Positions 17,072-23,737 of a stretch of DNA of 64,000 bases are shown here, piece by piece. Under the pieces are notes generated by a model. That model saw only the letters and a program-made list of their open reading frames with translations. It made no database searches and was not told the DNA's origin. The stretch is from NCBI GenBank assembly GCA_048267965.1, contig JBLWWK010000001.1, forward strand, positions 372,001 through 436,000, in the 5' to 3' direction. Numbering within the stretch: position 1 is the stretch's first letter; every line of letters starts with the position of its first letter. The position numbers were made by a program, and so were the translations under genes. The DNA is from GCA-2705995 sp048267965 (GTDB taxonomy: Bacteria > Bacteroidota > Bacteroidia > Flavobacteriales_G > Salibacteraceae).

Positions 17072-18196
17072 CTATTTGCCGTCAAACTCTATGCGCAACG
17101 AAAACACATTTGAGTAAAGCGCTCCGCTTGCATCGCCAATATCTGAAAGGGCATAATCGATGGCTAAGCTGCCTAAACCTAATAAGTTTTTTAGGTAAAG
17201 CCCTACTCCAAAATTGGGCTGGAAAGTGTAATCATTTCCGTCAGAATAGCGTTTGTCAACAGTTTGAATATTGCCTACACCGCCACGCAAATAAATTAAC
17301 TCTTTGTAATCGGCTTCGAAACCAAAAGAAGGAGATAAGTTAAAGCGCTTACTCTGAACCAGCGTATTTCTTTGTCCATCGAATGTTAAATTAGCATCGA
17401 AAGCAGGCAAAACACCGATTTTCTTTTTGATGTAAAATTTACGCCCAACCCCTAAGCGCAATTCAGGTGCGGTAAGTTCAATATCGTTTTCTGGCACTTC
17501 GTTGTCTGTGTCTAAAAACACTTGTTTGGTTCTCTGGTCAAGGGTATAACTCCAAGCATTGAAAGTGGTAGTTGCATCGCGGAGTATGGCTCCTACAAAC
17601 CATTTTTCTTTAATTCTATATTGGGCAGAAGCATCCAAACCGAACCCCCAAGCTTTAGCGAAATCACCAATAACCCGATGCACAATTTTTACGTTGGCGC
17701 CTATGCTGAGACCTTCTACGTTGGTTTTACGTGCATACGAGAGTAAGGCGGCATAATCTGCGGTAGAAAATTTAGAAATACGGTTGTAGTTTACCTCTTC
17801 GTTTTGGTCGAGTAAATCGATGGTGTTTTGAATATCGTCAATACCCAATCGAATAATGGTAGCTCCAAAATAATCACCGTTGTTTAGCGGCATGGCAAAA
17901 CTACCATAGTCATAAGCGGCAATACCCGCAAAGTATTCTGCGTGCATGGCTTCTGCCTGAAACTTATTTTCAATTTGAGTTAATCCGGCAGGATTCCAGT
18001 AACCAGCAGAAACATCGTTTACAATAGCGGTTACCGTATTAGACATGCCAAAAGCACGAGCACTAACACCGTTTTTAAGAAACTCGTTACTGAACTTTCT
18101 TACGGCTTGTGATTGGGCAGTAGAAATGGCTCCTACCGAGATAAGCAGAACCCAAATTTTTATTTGAATCTTTGCAAGAATGTGTTTTTTCGGCAT
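17072..18196 (-). CDS. PorV/PorQ-like outer-membrane protein (PorV2 type)
   Basis: Outer-membrane beta-barrel of the PorV/PorQ group, which in type IX secretion shuttles cargo to the sortase complex. I use the ATG at 18194-18196 (MPKKHILA), which gives a proper signal peptide ending near AQSQA; the longer frame adds 28 unlikely residues. Family features include SARAFGMSNT near the mature N-terminus, the AGYWNPAGLTQIE motif, and alternating amphipathic strands to the C-terminus. Length of 374 residues fits. It is far from the porU locus at 63 kb, so it is probably an accessory paralogue rather than PorV itself. It is divergent from the CDF gene (63 bp). Confidence 0.8.
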   Translation of the reverse strand: MPKKHILAKIQIKIWVLLISVGAISTAQSQAVRKFSNEFLKNGVSARAFGMSNTVTAIVNDVSAGYWNPAGLTQIENKFQAEAMHAEYFAGIAAYDYGSFAMPLNNGDYFGATIIRLGIDDIQNTIDLLDQNEEVNYNRISKFSTADYAALLSYARKTNVEGLSIGANVKIVHRVIGDFAKAWGFGLDASAQYRIKEKWFVGAILRDATTTFNAWSYTLDQRTKQVFLDTDNEVPENDIELTAPELRLGVGRKFYIKKKIGVLPAFDANLTFDGQRNTLVQSKRFNLSPSFGFEADYKELIYLRGGVGNIQTVDKRYSDGNDYTFQPNFGVGLYLKNLLGLGSLAIDYALSDIGDASGALYSNVFSLRIEFDGK

Positions 18197-18259
18197 GGCA
18201 GACAAATGTAGCGTTAAAACTCTTTTTGCTGCTAAAAATTGTAAGAACCTCGGTTTTTT

Positions 18260-19267
18260 ATGAAAAAAGTGGATGCTCATCGTAAAAATATTCGAGCCCA
18301 GCAGTTATCGCTAGTGGTGGGAATTTCGCTTTTAACGGTGAAGTTTTTAGCCTGGTGGCTCACCCAATCAAACGCTATTTTAACCGATGCGGTAGAAAGT
18401 ATTGTAAATGTAGTAGGAGCCAGTTTTGGGCTGTATGCCGTGTATTTGGCTACGCTTCCGAAAGATGATAACCACCCGTATGGCCACGGAAAAATTGAAT
18501 TTGTTTCTGCCAGTGTAGAAGGATCTATGATTTTTCTTGCTGGTGTTTTAATGGTGGCCAAAGCGATTTATAACTGGTTTGTACCTGTAGAGGTTTCTCA
18601 GTTAGGATGGGGGATTGTACTGGTTGCAATTGCCGGAGCCATCAACTTTTTATTGGGTATTTATTTGCAAAAACGAGGAGAACAAGAAGATTCTTTAGCG
18701 CTAGAAGCAAGTGGGAAACATTTAAAAACAGATGGGTGGAGCACTGTTGGGCTTCTCATCGGTTTGGCCATTTTTTACTTCTATCCAGCCCAATGGGTAG
18801 ATAGTGTTTTGGCCATAATCTTTGGTTTGTTTATCGCTTTTAATGGCTATTCGATTTTGCGAAAATCTATGGCGGGTATAATGGATGAGGCAGATACTCA
18901 GTTAATTAACGGCTTGGTGAAGGTGCTTTCTAAACATCGTAGAGATCAATGGATTGATATTCATAATTTTAGAGTGGTAAAGTATGGAGCGCAATTGCAT
19001 ATTGACGCTCATTTATCGCTGCCTTTTTACTTTACCGTAGAGCAAATGCACGATGAGGTAGAATTGCTTAACCAATTAGTAGATCACCATTGTGGTAAAA
19101 GCGTAGAAATGTTTGTGCATGTAGACCCTTGCATACCGGCCGCTTGCCAGAGCTGTTCGCTAATAACCTGTACAGAACGAAAATCGCCTTTTAAAGCAAA
19201 AATTGATTGGAACATGGAGCTGATTACAAAGAATCAGAAGCATGTACTTCAATTAGACCATCCATAA
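18260..19267 (+). CDS. Cation diffusion facilitator family transporter
   Basis: Inner-membrane antiporter exporting divalent metals (Zn, Fe, Mn or Co) in exchange for protons. Six helices are visible, with the metal-site Asp residues in ILTDAVESIVNVVG and KHLKTDGWSTVG, and a cytoplasmic C-terminal domain with His residues (VDHHCGKSVEMFVHVDPC). An unusual tail continues with CIPAACQSC and TCTERKSPF, four or five Cys that could bind metal. Length of 335 residues is usual. It is transcribed away from the PorV-like gene. The metal cannot be assigned from sequence. Confidence 0.92.
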   Translation: MKKVDAHRKNIRAQQLSLVVGISLLTVKFLAWWLTQSNAILTDAVESIVNVVGASFGLYAVYLATLPKDDNHPYGHGKIEFVSASVEGSMIFLAGVLMVAKAIYNWFVPVEVSQLGWGIVLVAIAGAINFLLGIYLQKRGEQEDSLALEASGKHLKTDGWSTVGLLIGLAIFYFYPAQWVDSVLAIIFGLFIAFNGYSILRKSMAGIMDEADTQLINGLVKVLSKHRRDQWIDIHNFRVVKYGAQLHIDAHLSLPFYFTVEQMHDEVELLNQLVDHHCGKSVEMFVHVDPCIPAACQSCSLITCTERKSPFKAKIDWNMELITKNQKHVLQLDHP

Positions 19268-19312
19268 GCTTTAGATAATACGTATTTGCACTAAGATTAG
19301 GAAAAATTCAAC

Positions 19313-19339
19313 TATACTTGATTTCAATACGTAAGTATA
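19313..19339. promoter_or_regulatory. Inverted repeat upstream of the cytochrome/YceI cassette
   Basis: TATACTT and AAGTATA, 7-bp arms 13 bp apart, lie 34-60 bp before the first gene of the cassette; a further AAGTAT follows at 19343. It could be an operator or part of the promoter. There is no experimental or family support. Confidence 0.3.
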
Positions 19340-19372
19340 ATTAAGTATCAAAAACAGTAAATACCCAATAGT

Positions 19373-19723
19373 ATGATTTGGACAAAAATGGGAGCGGTAT
19401 TTCTGGCGGTTTCTCTTCTTATTAGTTGTAAATCAGATAATGAAGAAGAGTTGTTTCCTGAAGAAAATGCGAATTGTAATACTACGGACCTTACCTATAC
19501 CAACGATATTTCATTTATTCTTAATGCCAATTGTGCCACTTCAGGCTGCCACGAAACAGGTGGTCAGTCGCCCGATTATTCGAATTACACTTCTGTAGTT
19601 GCCAATAAAGAAGGGATTCAACGCAGGGCCATTAACGAAAAAACAATGCCTCCTCTCGGAGCTCTCAGCAATTGCAACCTAAACAAATTGCAAGCGTGGT
19701 TAGATAATAATACACCAGAATAA
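19373..19723 (+). CDS. Small c-type cytochrome-like lipoprotein with CX4CH motif
   Basis: Exported lipoprotein of 116 residues: hydrophobic signal followed by LISC (lipobox, Cys19), an acidic linker, then a domain with NANCATSGCHETGG. The CATSGCH element is CX4CH rather than the usual CX2CH heme site; His and a distal Met in TMPPLG fit a mono-heme cytochrome fold often annotated as a planctomycete-type cytochrome c domain. Covalent heme binding is likely but not proven by sequence. It opens a run of four plus-strand genes with 2-bp gaps or ATGA overlaps. Confidence 0.7.
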   Translation: MIWTKMGAVFLAVSLLISCKSDNEEELFPEENANCNTTDLTYTNDISFILNANCATSGCHETGGQSPDYSNYTSVVANKEGIQRRAINEKTMPPLGALSNCNLNKLQAWLDNNTPE

Positions 19724-19725
19724 GT

Positions 19726-20148
19726 ATGAAGAAAATAATATTGCCTGTAGTCATTTTGGTGTTAATTGGAATAACGTTGGGAGTCTATTTCGTAAACAAA
19801 CCCCATAGAAACATTGCAGAAGAGGTTCCTACCGTTGATTTAGAAGCCACCCAATTGTTGCACAATTTTCAAGAAAATTACGATTCAACTTGGGTAGAGT
19901 TAAGAGACCAAACCATTACCGTTTCGGGTGTGGTTTCAGAGGTAAGTGCTTCAGAAAAAAGTCGTTATATAGCCTTTGAAGTTGAAGCCGATTTTGGGGG
20001 CGTTATTGGTTACTTAGATACCAATTTAACAGAAGTAAATGTTCAGCCTGGAGATAAAATTCAGCTAAAAGGGAAAGTAAACGGGTACGACCCTGATCTT
20101 TTTCAAGAAGTAGAACTTAAAGAATGTGTAATAGAATCAGCTTTATGA
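19726..20148 (+). CDS. OB-fold (tRNA_anti-like) membrane-anchored protein
   Basis: 140-residue protein with one N-terminal membrane helix (about 4-24) and a periplasmic OB-fold of the tRNA_anti-like type, indicated by the pattern QTITVSGVVSEVSASEKSR, the strand AFEVEADFGGVIGYL and the LKGKVNGYDPDLF segment. Such domains are often called OB_Dis and are not known to bind tRNA. It starts 2 bp after the cytochrome gene and its stop overlaps the YceI start (ATGA at 20145-20148). Function unknown. Confidence 0.7.
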   Translation: MKKIILPVVILVLIGITLGVYFVNKPHRNIAEEVPTVDLEATQLLHNFQENYDSTWVELRDQTITVSGVVSEVSASEKSRYIAFEVEADFGGVIGYLDTNLTEVNVQPGDKIQLKGKVNGYDPDLFQEVELKECVIESAL

Positions 20149-20693
20149 AATATTTAGTAGTTCTTTTAATGGTTTTTCCGCTTCTAGGTCAAGCGCAACG
20201 CTACTTTACAAGAAGTGGAGAAGTGGTGTTTTTTTCGTCTACTCCCGTAGAAGATATTGAAGCACAAAACACGAGTGTTCGCAGTGTTTTAGACGCAAGT
20301 AGCGGAGCTATTCAGTTTTCTGCTCTAATGAAATCGTTCGTTTTTGAGAAAGCACTCATGCAAGAGCATTTTAACGAAAACTATGTAGAAAGCGATGATT
20401 TTCCGAAAGCGATTTTCAAAGGGAAAATCACCAATCTATCGTCTGTAAATTTTGATCAACCAGGTACGTATTCGGTAAAAATTGTAGGAACCATGACCCT
20501 ACACGGAGTAACCCAACCATTGGAGGTTGAAGGGCAACTTTTAGTAGAATCTGCAGATAAAATAGAAGGAACCTGCTCGTTTATAATTGAGCCAGAAACG
20601 TATGGAATAAAAATTCCTTCGTTGGTGAGAGATAAAATTGCAAAAGAAATTGAGGTTTCTGTGAAGATGAACTACCAAATCATGAAGAAATGA
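20145..20693 (+). CDS. YceI-family periplasmic lipocalin-like protein
   Basis: Exported protein of the YceI fold, a beta barrel that binds polyisoprenoid or similar lipids. I choose the ATG at 20145 (MKYLVVLLMVF), giving a signal peptide ending near GQAQ and the ATGA overlap with the upstream stop; the longer frame adds seven residues without signal character. Family features: FTRSGEVVFFSSTP, the YVESDDFPKAIFKGKI block and VTQPLEVEG. Length of 182 residues is normal. The cassette arrangement with DUF5777 and the small cytochrome suggests a shared envelope redox or lipid role, which is inference. Confidence 0.88.
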   Translation: MKYLVVLLMVFPLLGQAQRYFTRSGEVVFFSSTPVEDIEAQNTSVRSVLDASSGAIQFSALMKSFVFEKALMQEHFNENYVESDDFPKAIFKGKITNLSSVNFDQPGTYSVKIVGTMTLHGVTQPLEVEGQLLVESADKIEGTCSFIIEPETYGIKIPSLVRDKIAKEIEVSVKMNYQIMKK

Positions 20694-21610
20694 TGAAAAA
20701 GCTACTTTTCGGTGTTTCCATCTTGTTCACTTCTTTTTCTGTTATGGCACAAGAAGAAGATTTACTCAACTTGCTAGAAGGCGAAGAGCCAACCACTACG
20801 TACATAGAAGCCGCTTTTAAAACCACACGTGTAGTCAATTCTCATTCGTTAGAAAGTTTGTCAGAAGGTGTACTCGATTTTAAGATTTCTCATCGTTTTG
20901 GTGAAATTAACCAAGGTTTTTACGATTTATTTGGGTTAGATAGAGCTACCCTACGTTTGGGTTTTGATTACGGAGTAACCGATCGGTTTACTATTGGTGT
21001 GGGCAGAAGCTCTCTTGAAAAAGCCTACGATGGGTATGTGAAATACAAGATTTTGCGCCAGAGTAAAGGCGCCAAAGTAATGCCCATTACGTTAGTTTGG
21101 GTTTCTTCAACTGCGGTGAACACGCTTAAATGGGCCAATCCAGATCGAGAAAATTTATTTGAGCATCGATTAAGCTACACGCATCAATTATTAATCGGAA
21201 GAAAATTTAGCAAAGGATTTTCTGCTCAGTTAATGCCAAGCTTGGTACATAAGAATTTGGTTCCTACCGAAAAAGATGCCAATACTATTTTGGCGCTAGG
21301 GGTAGGTGGCCGACAAAAAATTGGCAACCGAGTAGCGATTAATGCTGAGTATTATTACGTGTTGCCTGATCAGATTACGCAAGATTTCCACAACTCACTT
21401 TCGTTAGGTGTAGATATTGAAACAGGCGGACATGTTTTTCAGTTGCATTTTACCAATAGTACAGCCATTATTGAAAAGGGTTTTATTACCGAAACCCGCA
21501 ACGATTGGCTCGATGGCGACATCCATTTTGGGTTTAATATTGCACGAGTTTTTACGCTAAAAAAGCCAAAAGAGTTCAAAAAAGACCGTTTAGACAAGAA
21601 AAAGAAGTAG
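20690..21610 (+). CDS. DUF5777-family beta-barrel protein
   Basis: Predicted outer-membrane beta-barrel, 306 residues. Signal peptide ends at VMAQ, followed by an acidic linker and amphipathic strands (TTYIEAAFKTTRVVNSHS, then DFKISHRFGE, RLGFDYGVTDRFTIGVGRS) characteristic of DUF5777. The C-terminus is strongly basic (KKPKEFKKDRLDKKKK), odd for a barrel and probably periplasmic. It overlaps the YceI stop by 4 bp (ATGA). Two dispersed words lie in or next to this cassette (19824, 21259). Function unknown. Confidence 0.8.
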   Translation: MMKKLLFGVSILFTSFSVMAQEEDLLNLLEGEEPTTTYIEAAFKTTRVVNSHSLESLSEGVLDFKISHRFGEINQGFYDLFGLDRATLRLGFDYGVTDRFTIGVGRSSLEKAYDGYVKYKILRQSKGAKVMPITLVWVSSTAVNTLKWANPDRENLFEHRLSYTHQLLIGRKFSKGFSAQLMPSLVHKNLVPTEKDANTILALGVGGRQKIGNRVAINAEYYYVLPDQITQDFHNSLSLGVDIETGGHVFQLHFTNSTAIIEKGFITETRNDWLDGDIHFGFNIARVFTLKKPKEFKKDRLDKKKK

Positions 21611-21656
21611 GCCACCCAGCTAATTTTAATTTACAGGGATAGAATATATTTGCCCA

Positions 21657-22529
21657 ATGATAAAAAAGGCCATTCCTCATATTCTAACGCTGTCTAATCT
21701 TTTGTGTGGAGTTTTAGGAATCATCATGGCGTTTCAAGCCAATTTGCTTTGGTCTGCCTATTTAATTGGCATTGCAGCTATTTTCGATTTTTTTGACGGA
21801 TTTGCCGCTAGAATCTTGAAAGTTCCTTCAGAATTAGGAAAACAACTCGACTCTTTGGCAGATGCGGTAACCTTTGGCGTGCTGCCAAGTATTATGGTTT
21901 TTCAGTACATTAGCATTGCGTTTGGTGAGTATTTTATACCACTAGCAGATCGTCCGGTAGCTCACGCATTGCTGGCCTGCACAGGTTTGTTAATTGCCGC
22001 TTTTTCAGTGTTGAGACTCGCCATTTTTAACATCGATACAGAACAAACAGATACGTTTTTAGGGGTTCCTACCCCAGCTAATGCTATTTTAATTGCTTCG
22101 GTTCCATTGATTTTAGAGTTGCAATACCAGATGAATATGTATTTTCCGTTAGATGAGAATACCGTTCGCGGAATGGTACAAATTTATCGTTGGAGACCGT
22201 TTGATTATTACACCGTAGTGTGGTTGCAACAACCCTACGTTTATGTTGCACTGAGTGTAATTATGTCGGCATTATTGGTGGTTCGCATCCCCATGTTATC
22301 GTTTAAATTCAAGAATTTTGCTTGGCGCAACAACCAAGACCGATTCATTTTTTTGATACTTGTAGTGTTAGGTATTGTTTTGGTGTTTTTACCGTATTGG
22401 TTTAGAATTTCATTCTTACCTTATTTAGACTACGTTATCATTCCTATTATTCTACTTTTGTACATTATTTATTCTATCGTAAATACAATTATTAAACGTT
22501 TTTCGGTAGGAACCCAACTCGAGAAATAG
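21657..22529 (+). CDS. pssA: CDP-diacylglycerol--serine O-phosphatidyltransferase
   Basis: Membrane enzyme making phosphatidylserine from CDP-diacylglycerol and serine. It has the complete CDP-alcohol phosphotransferase signature D-G-x2-A-R-x8-G-x3-D-x3-D starting at the DFFDGFAAR segment (about residues 43-65), and the usual helices before and after. Length of 290 residues is typical for Bacteroidota. A loop with FNIDTEQTDTFLGVPTPANA is characteristic of PssA and holds a copy of the dispersed word at 22064; another copy sits just before the stop (S-V-G-T-Q-L-E-K). It starts 46 bp after the DUF5777 gene. Confidence 0.93.
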   Translation: MIKKAIPHILTLSNLLCGVLGIIMAFQANLLWSAYLIGIAAIFDFFDGFAARILKVPSELGKQLDSLADAVTFGVLPSIMVFQYISIAFGEYFIPLADRPVAHALLACTGLLIAAFSVLRLAIFNIDTEQTDTFLGVPTPANAILIASVPLILELQYQMNMYFPLDENTVRGMVQIYRWRPFDYYTVVWLQQPYVYVALSVIMSALLVVRIPMLSFKFKNFAWRNNQDRFIFLILVVLGIVLVFLPYWFRISFLPYLDYVIIPIILLLYIIYSIVNTIIKRFSVGTQLEK

Positions 22530-22544
22530 TTAACGCAATTACAG

Positions 22545-22799
22545 ATGATGAAGTTTTTAGCAGAAATTGATATTATGCCACTAGAGGTGTTGTTAGATCC
22601 TCAAGGGAAAGCGGTAACCTCAGGCCTTAAGAACTTAGGTTTAGACGCAATAGAAAATGTTCGTGTAGGAAAACACATTACACTTGAAATTTCTGCAGAA
22701 AACGAAAGTGAAGCAGAAGCTAAAGTAGAAGAAGCTTGTAAAAAGCTGCTGGCCAACCAAATTATGGAAGGCTTTACTTTTAGCCTAAAGCAACTCTAA
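22545..22799 (+). CDS. purS: Phosphoribosylformylglycinamidine synthase subunit PurS
   Basis: Small subunit of the FGAM synthase complex (purine synthesis) that docks PurQ to PurL. The 83- or 84-residue protein has the family pattern: a first strand (KFLAEIDIMP), then LEVLLDPQGKAV, SGLKNLGL, NVRVGKHITLEI and VEEACKKLLAN. The start could be either of two tandem ATGs (22545 or 22548). It lies 15 bp after pssA and is closed by a strong terminator. No purQ or purL is in the window. Confidence 0.9.
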   Translation: MMKFLAEIDIMPLEVLLDPQGKAVTSGLKNLGLDAIENVRVGKHITLEISAENESEAEAKVEEACKKLLANQIMEGFTFSLKQL

Positions 22800-22824
22800 G
22801 TAATTAGTGATGTATATAAAATTG

Positions 22825-22856
22825 AAAAGCCTCGTTTTAACCAACGAGGCTTTTTT
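22825..22856 (+). terminator. Rho-independent terminator after purS
   Basis: An 11-bp stem (AAAGCCTCGTT with AACGAGGCTTT) and six T residues lie 26 bp after the purS stop. Confidence 0.92.
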
Positions 22857-22958
22857 GTGCTTTTAAATTTACCAACACACTAGATTTTCGAGAAAGAAAG
22901 CAGAGTTCAACCCTTTTTTCTCGAAAAAAGGTAGAAAGATGAACAAGACTGATTTTGA

Positions 22959-23720
22959 TTATTCAGCACTAGCATCTTTTGATTTTCTAGGCTGCTTTTT
23001 GCGAAGCTCGAATTGGCTTCCCAAATAAACCTTACGCACTTGTTCGTCTGCTGCTAGTTCTTCGGCTGTTCCAGATTTTAATATTTTCCCTTCAAAGAGC
23101 AGGTAAGAGCGCTCTGTAATCGATAAAGTTTCTTGAACGTTGTGGTCGGTAATTAAGATACCGATGTTGCGATCTTTCAGTTTTTCAACAATACTCTGAA
23201 TATCTTCTACAGCAATGGGGTCTACCCCTGCAAAAGGTTCGTCTAATAGAATAAATTTAGGGTCGGTAGCCAACGCACGAGCAATCTCAGTTCTTCGTCT
23301 TTCACCACCCGATAATTGATCGCCTAAATTGGTTCTAACATGGTTAAGACCAAACTCAGAAATCAGCTCTTCTAGCTTTTCTTCTTGCTGCAGCTTGGTA
23401 AGCTTTGTCATTTGAAGAATCGATAGAATATTATCTTCAATACTTAATTTTCTAAACACAGAAGCTTCTTGGGGCAAGTAACCAATGCCTTTTTGAGCGC
23501 GTTTATACATCGGCTGCCGAGTAATATCTTCAGCGTCTAGATAGATGTTGCCTTGGTTGGGTTTTACCAAGCCTACAATCATGTAGAACGAAGTAGTTTT
23601 TCCAGCTCCGTTGGGGCCTAAAAGACCAACAATTTCGCCTTGTTCTACTTCAACAGAAACACCTTTTACCACTTTTCTACTGCGGTATTGTTTTACAAGA
23701 TTTTCGGCACGTAACTTCAT
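22959..23720 (-). CDS. lptB: LPS export ABC transporter ATP-binding protein LptB
   Basis: Cytoplasmic ATPase driving LPS extraction from the inner membrane with LptF/LptG. Complete ABC motifs are present: Walker A GPNGAGKTT, Q-loop YLPQEASVFRKLS (the LptB-specific form), signature LSGGERRR and Walker B FILLDEPFAGVDP, with the H-loop in ITDHNVQETL. Its 253 residues include a short basic C-terminal tail (RKKQPRKSKD). It follows the DUF5686 gene by 17 bp on the same strand. Confidence 0.95.
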   Translation of the reverse strand: MKLRAENLVKQYRSRKVVKGVSVEVEQGEIVGLLGPNGAGKTTSFYMIVGLVKPNQGNIYLDAEDITRQPMYKRAQKGIGYLPQEASVFRKLSIEDNILSILQMTKLTKLQQEEKLEELISEFGLNHVRTNLGDQLSGGERRRTEIARALATDPKFILLDEPFAGVDPIAVEDIQSIVEKLKDRNIGILITDHNVQETLSITERSYLLFEGKILKSGTAEELAADEQVRKVYLGSQFELRKKQPRKSKDASAE

Positions 23721-23737
23721 AAATAAGGGCTACTTTC

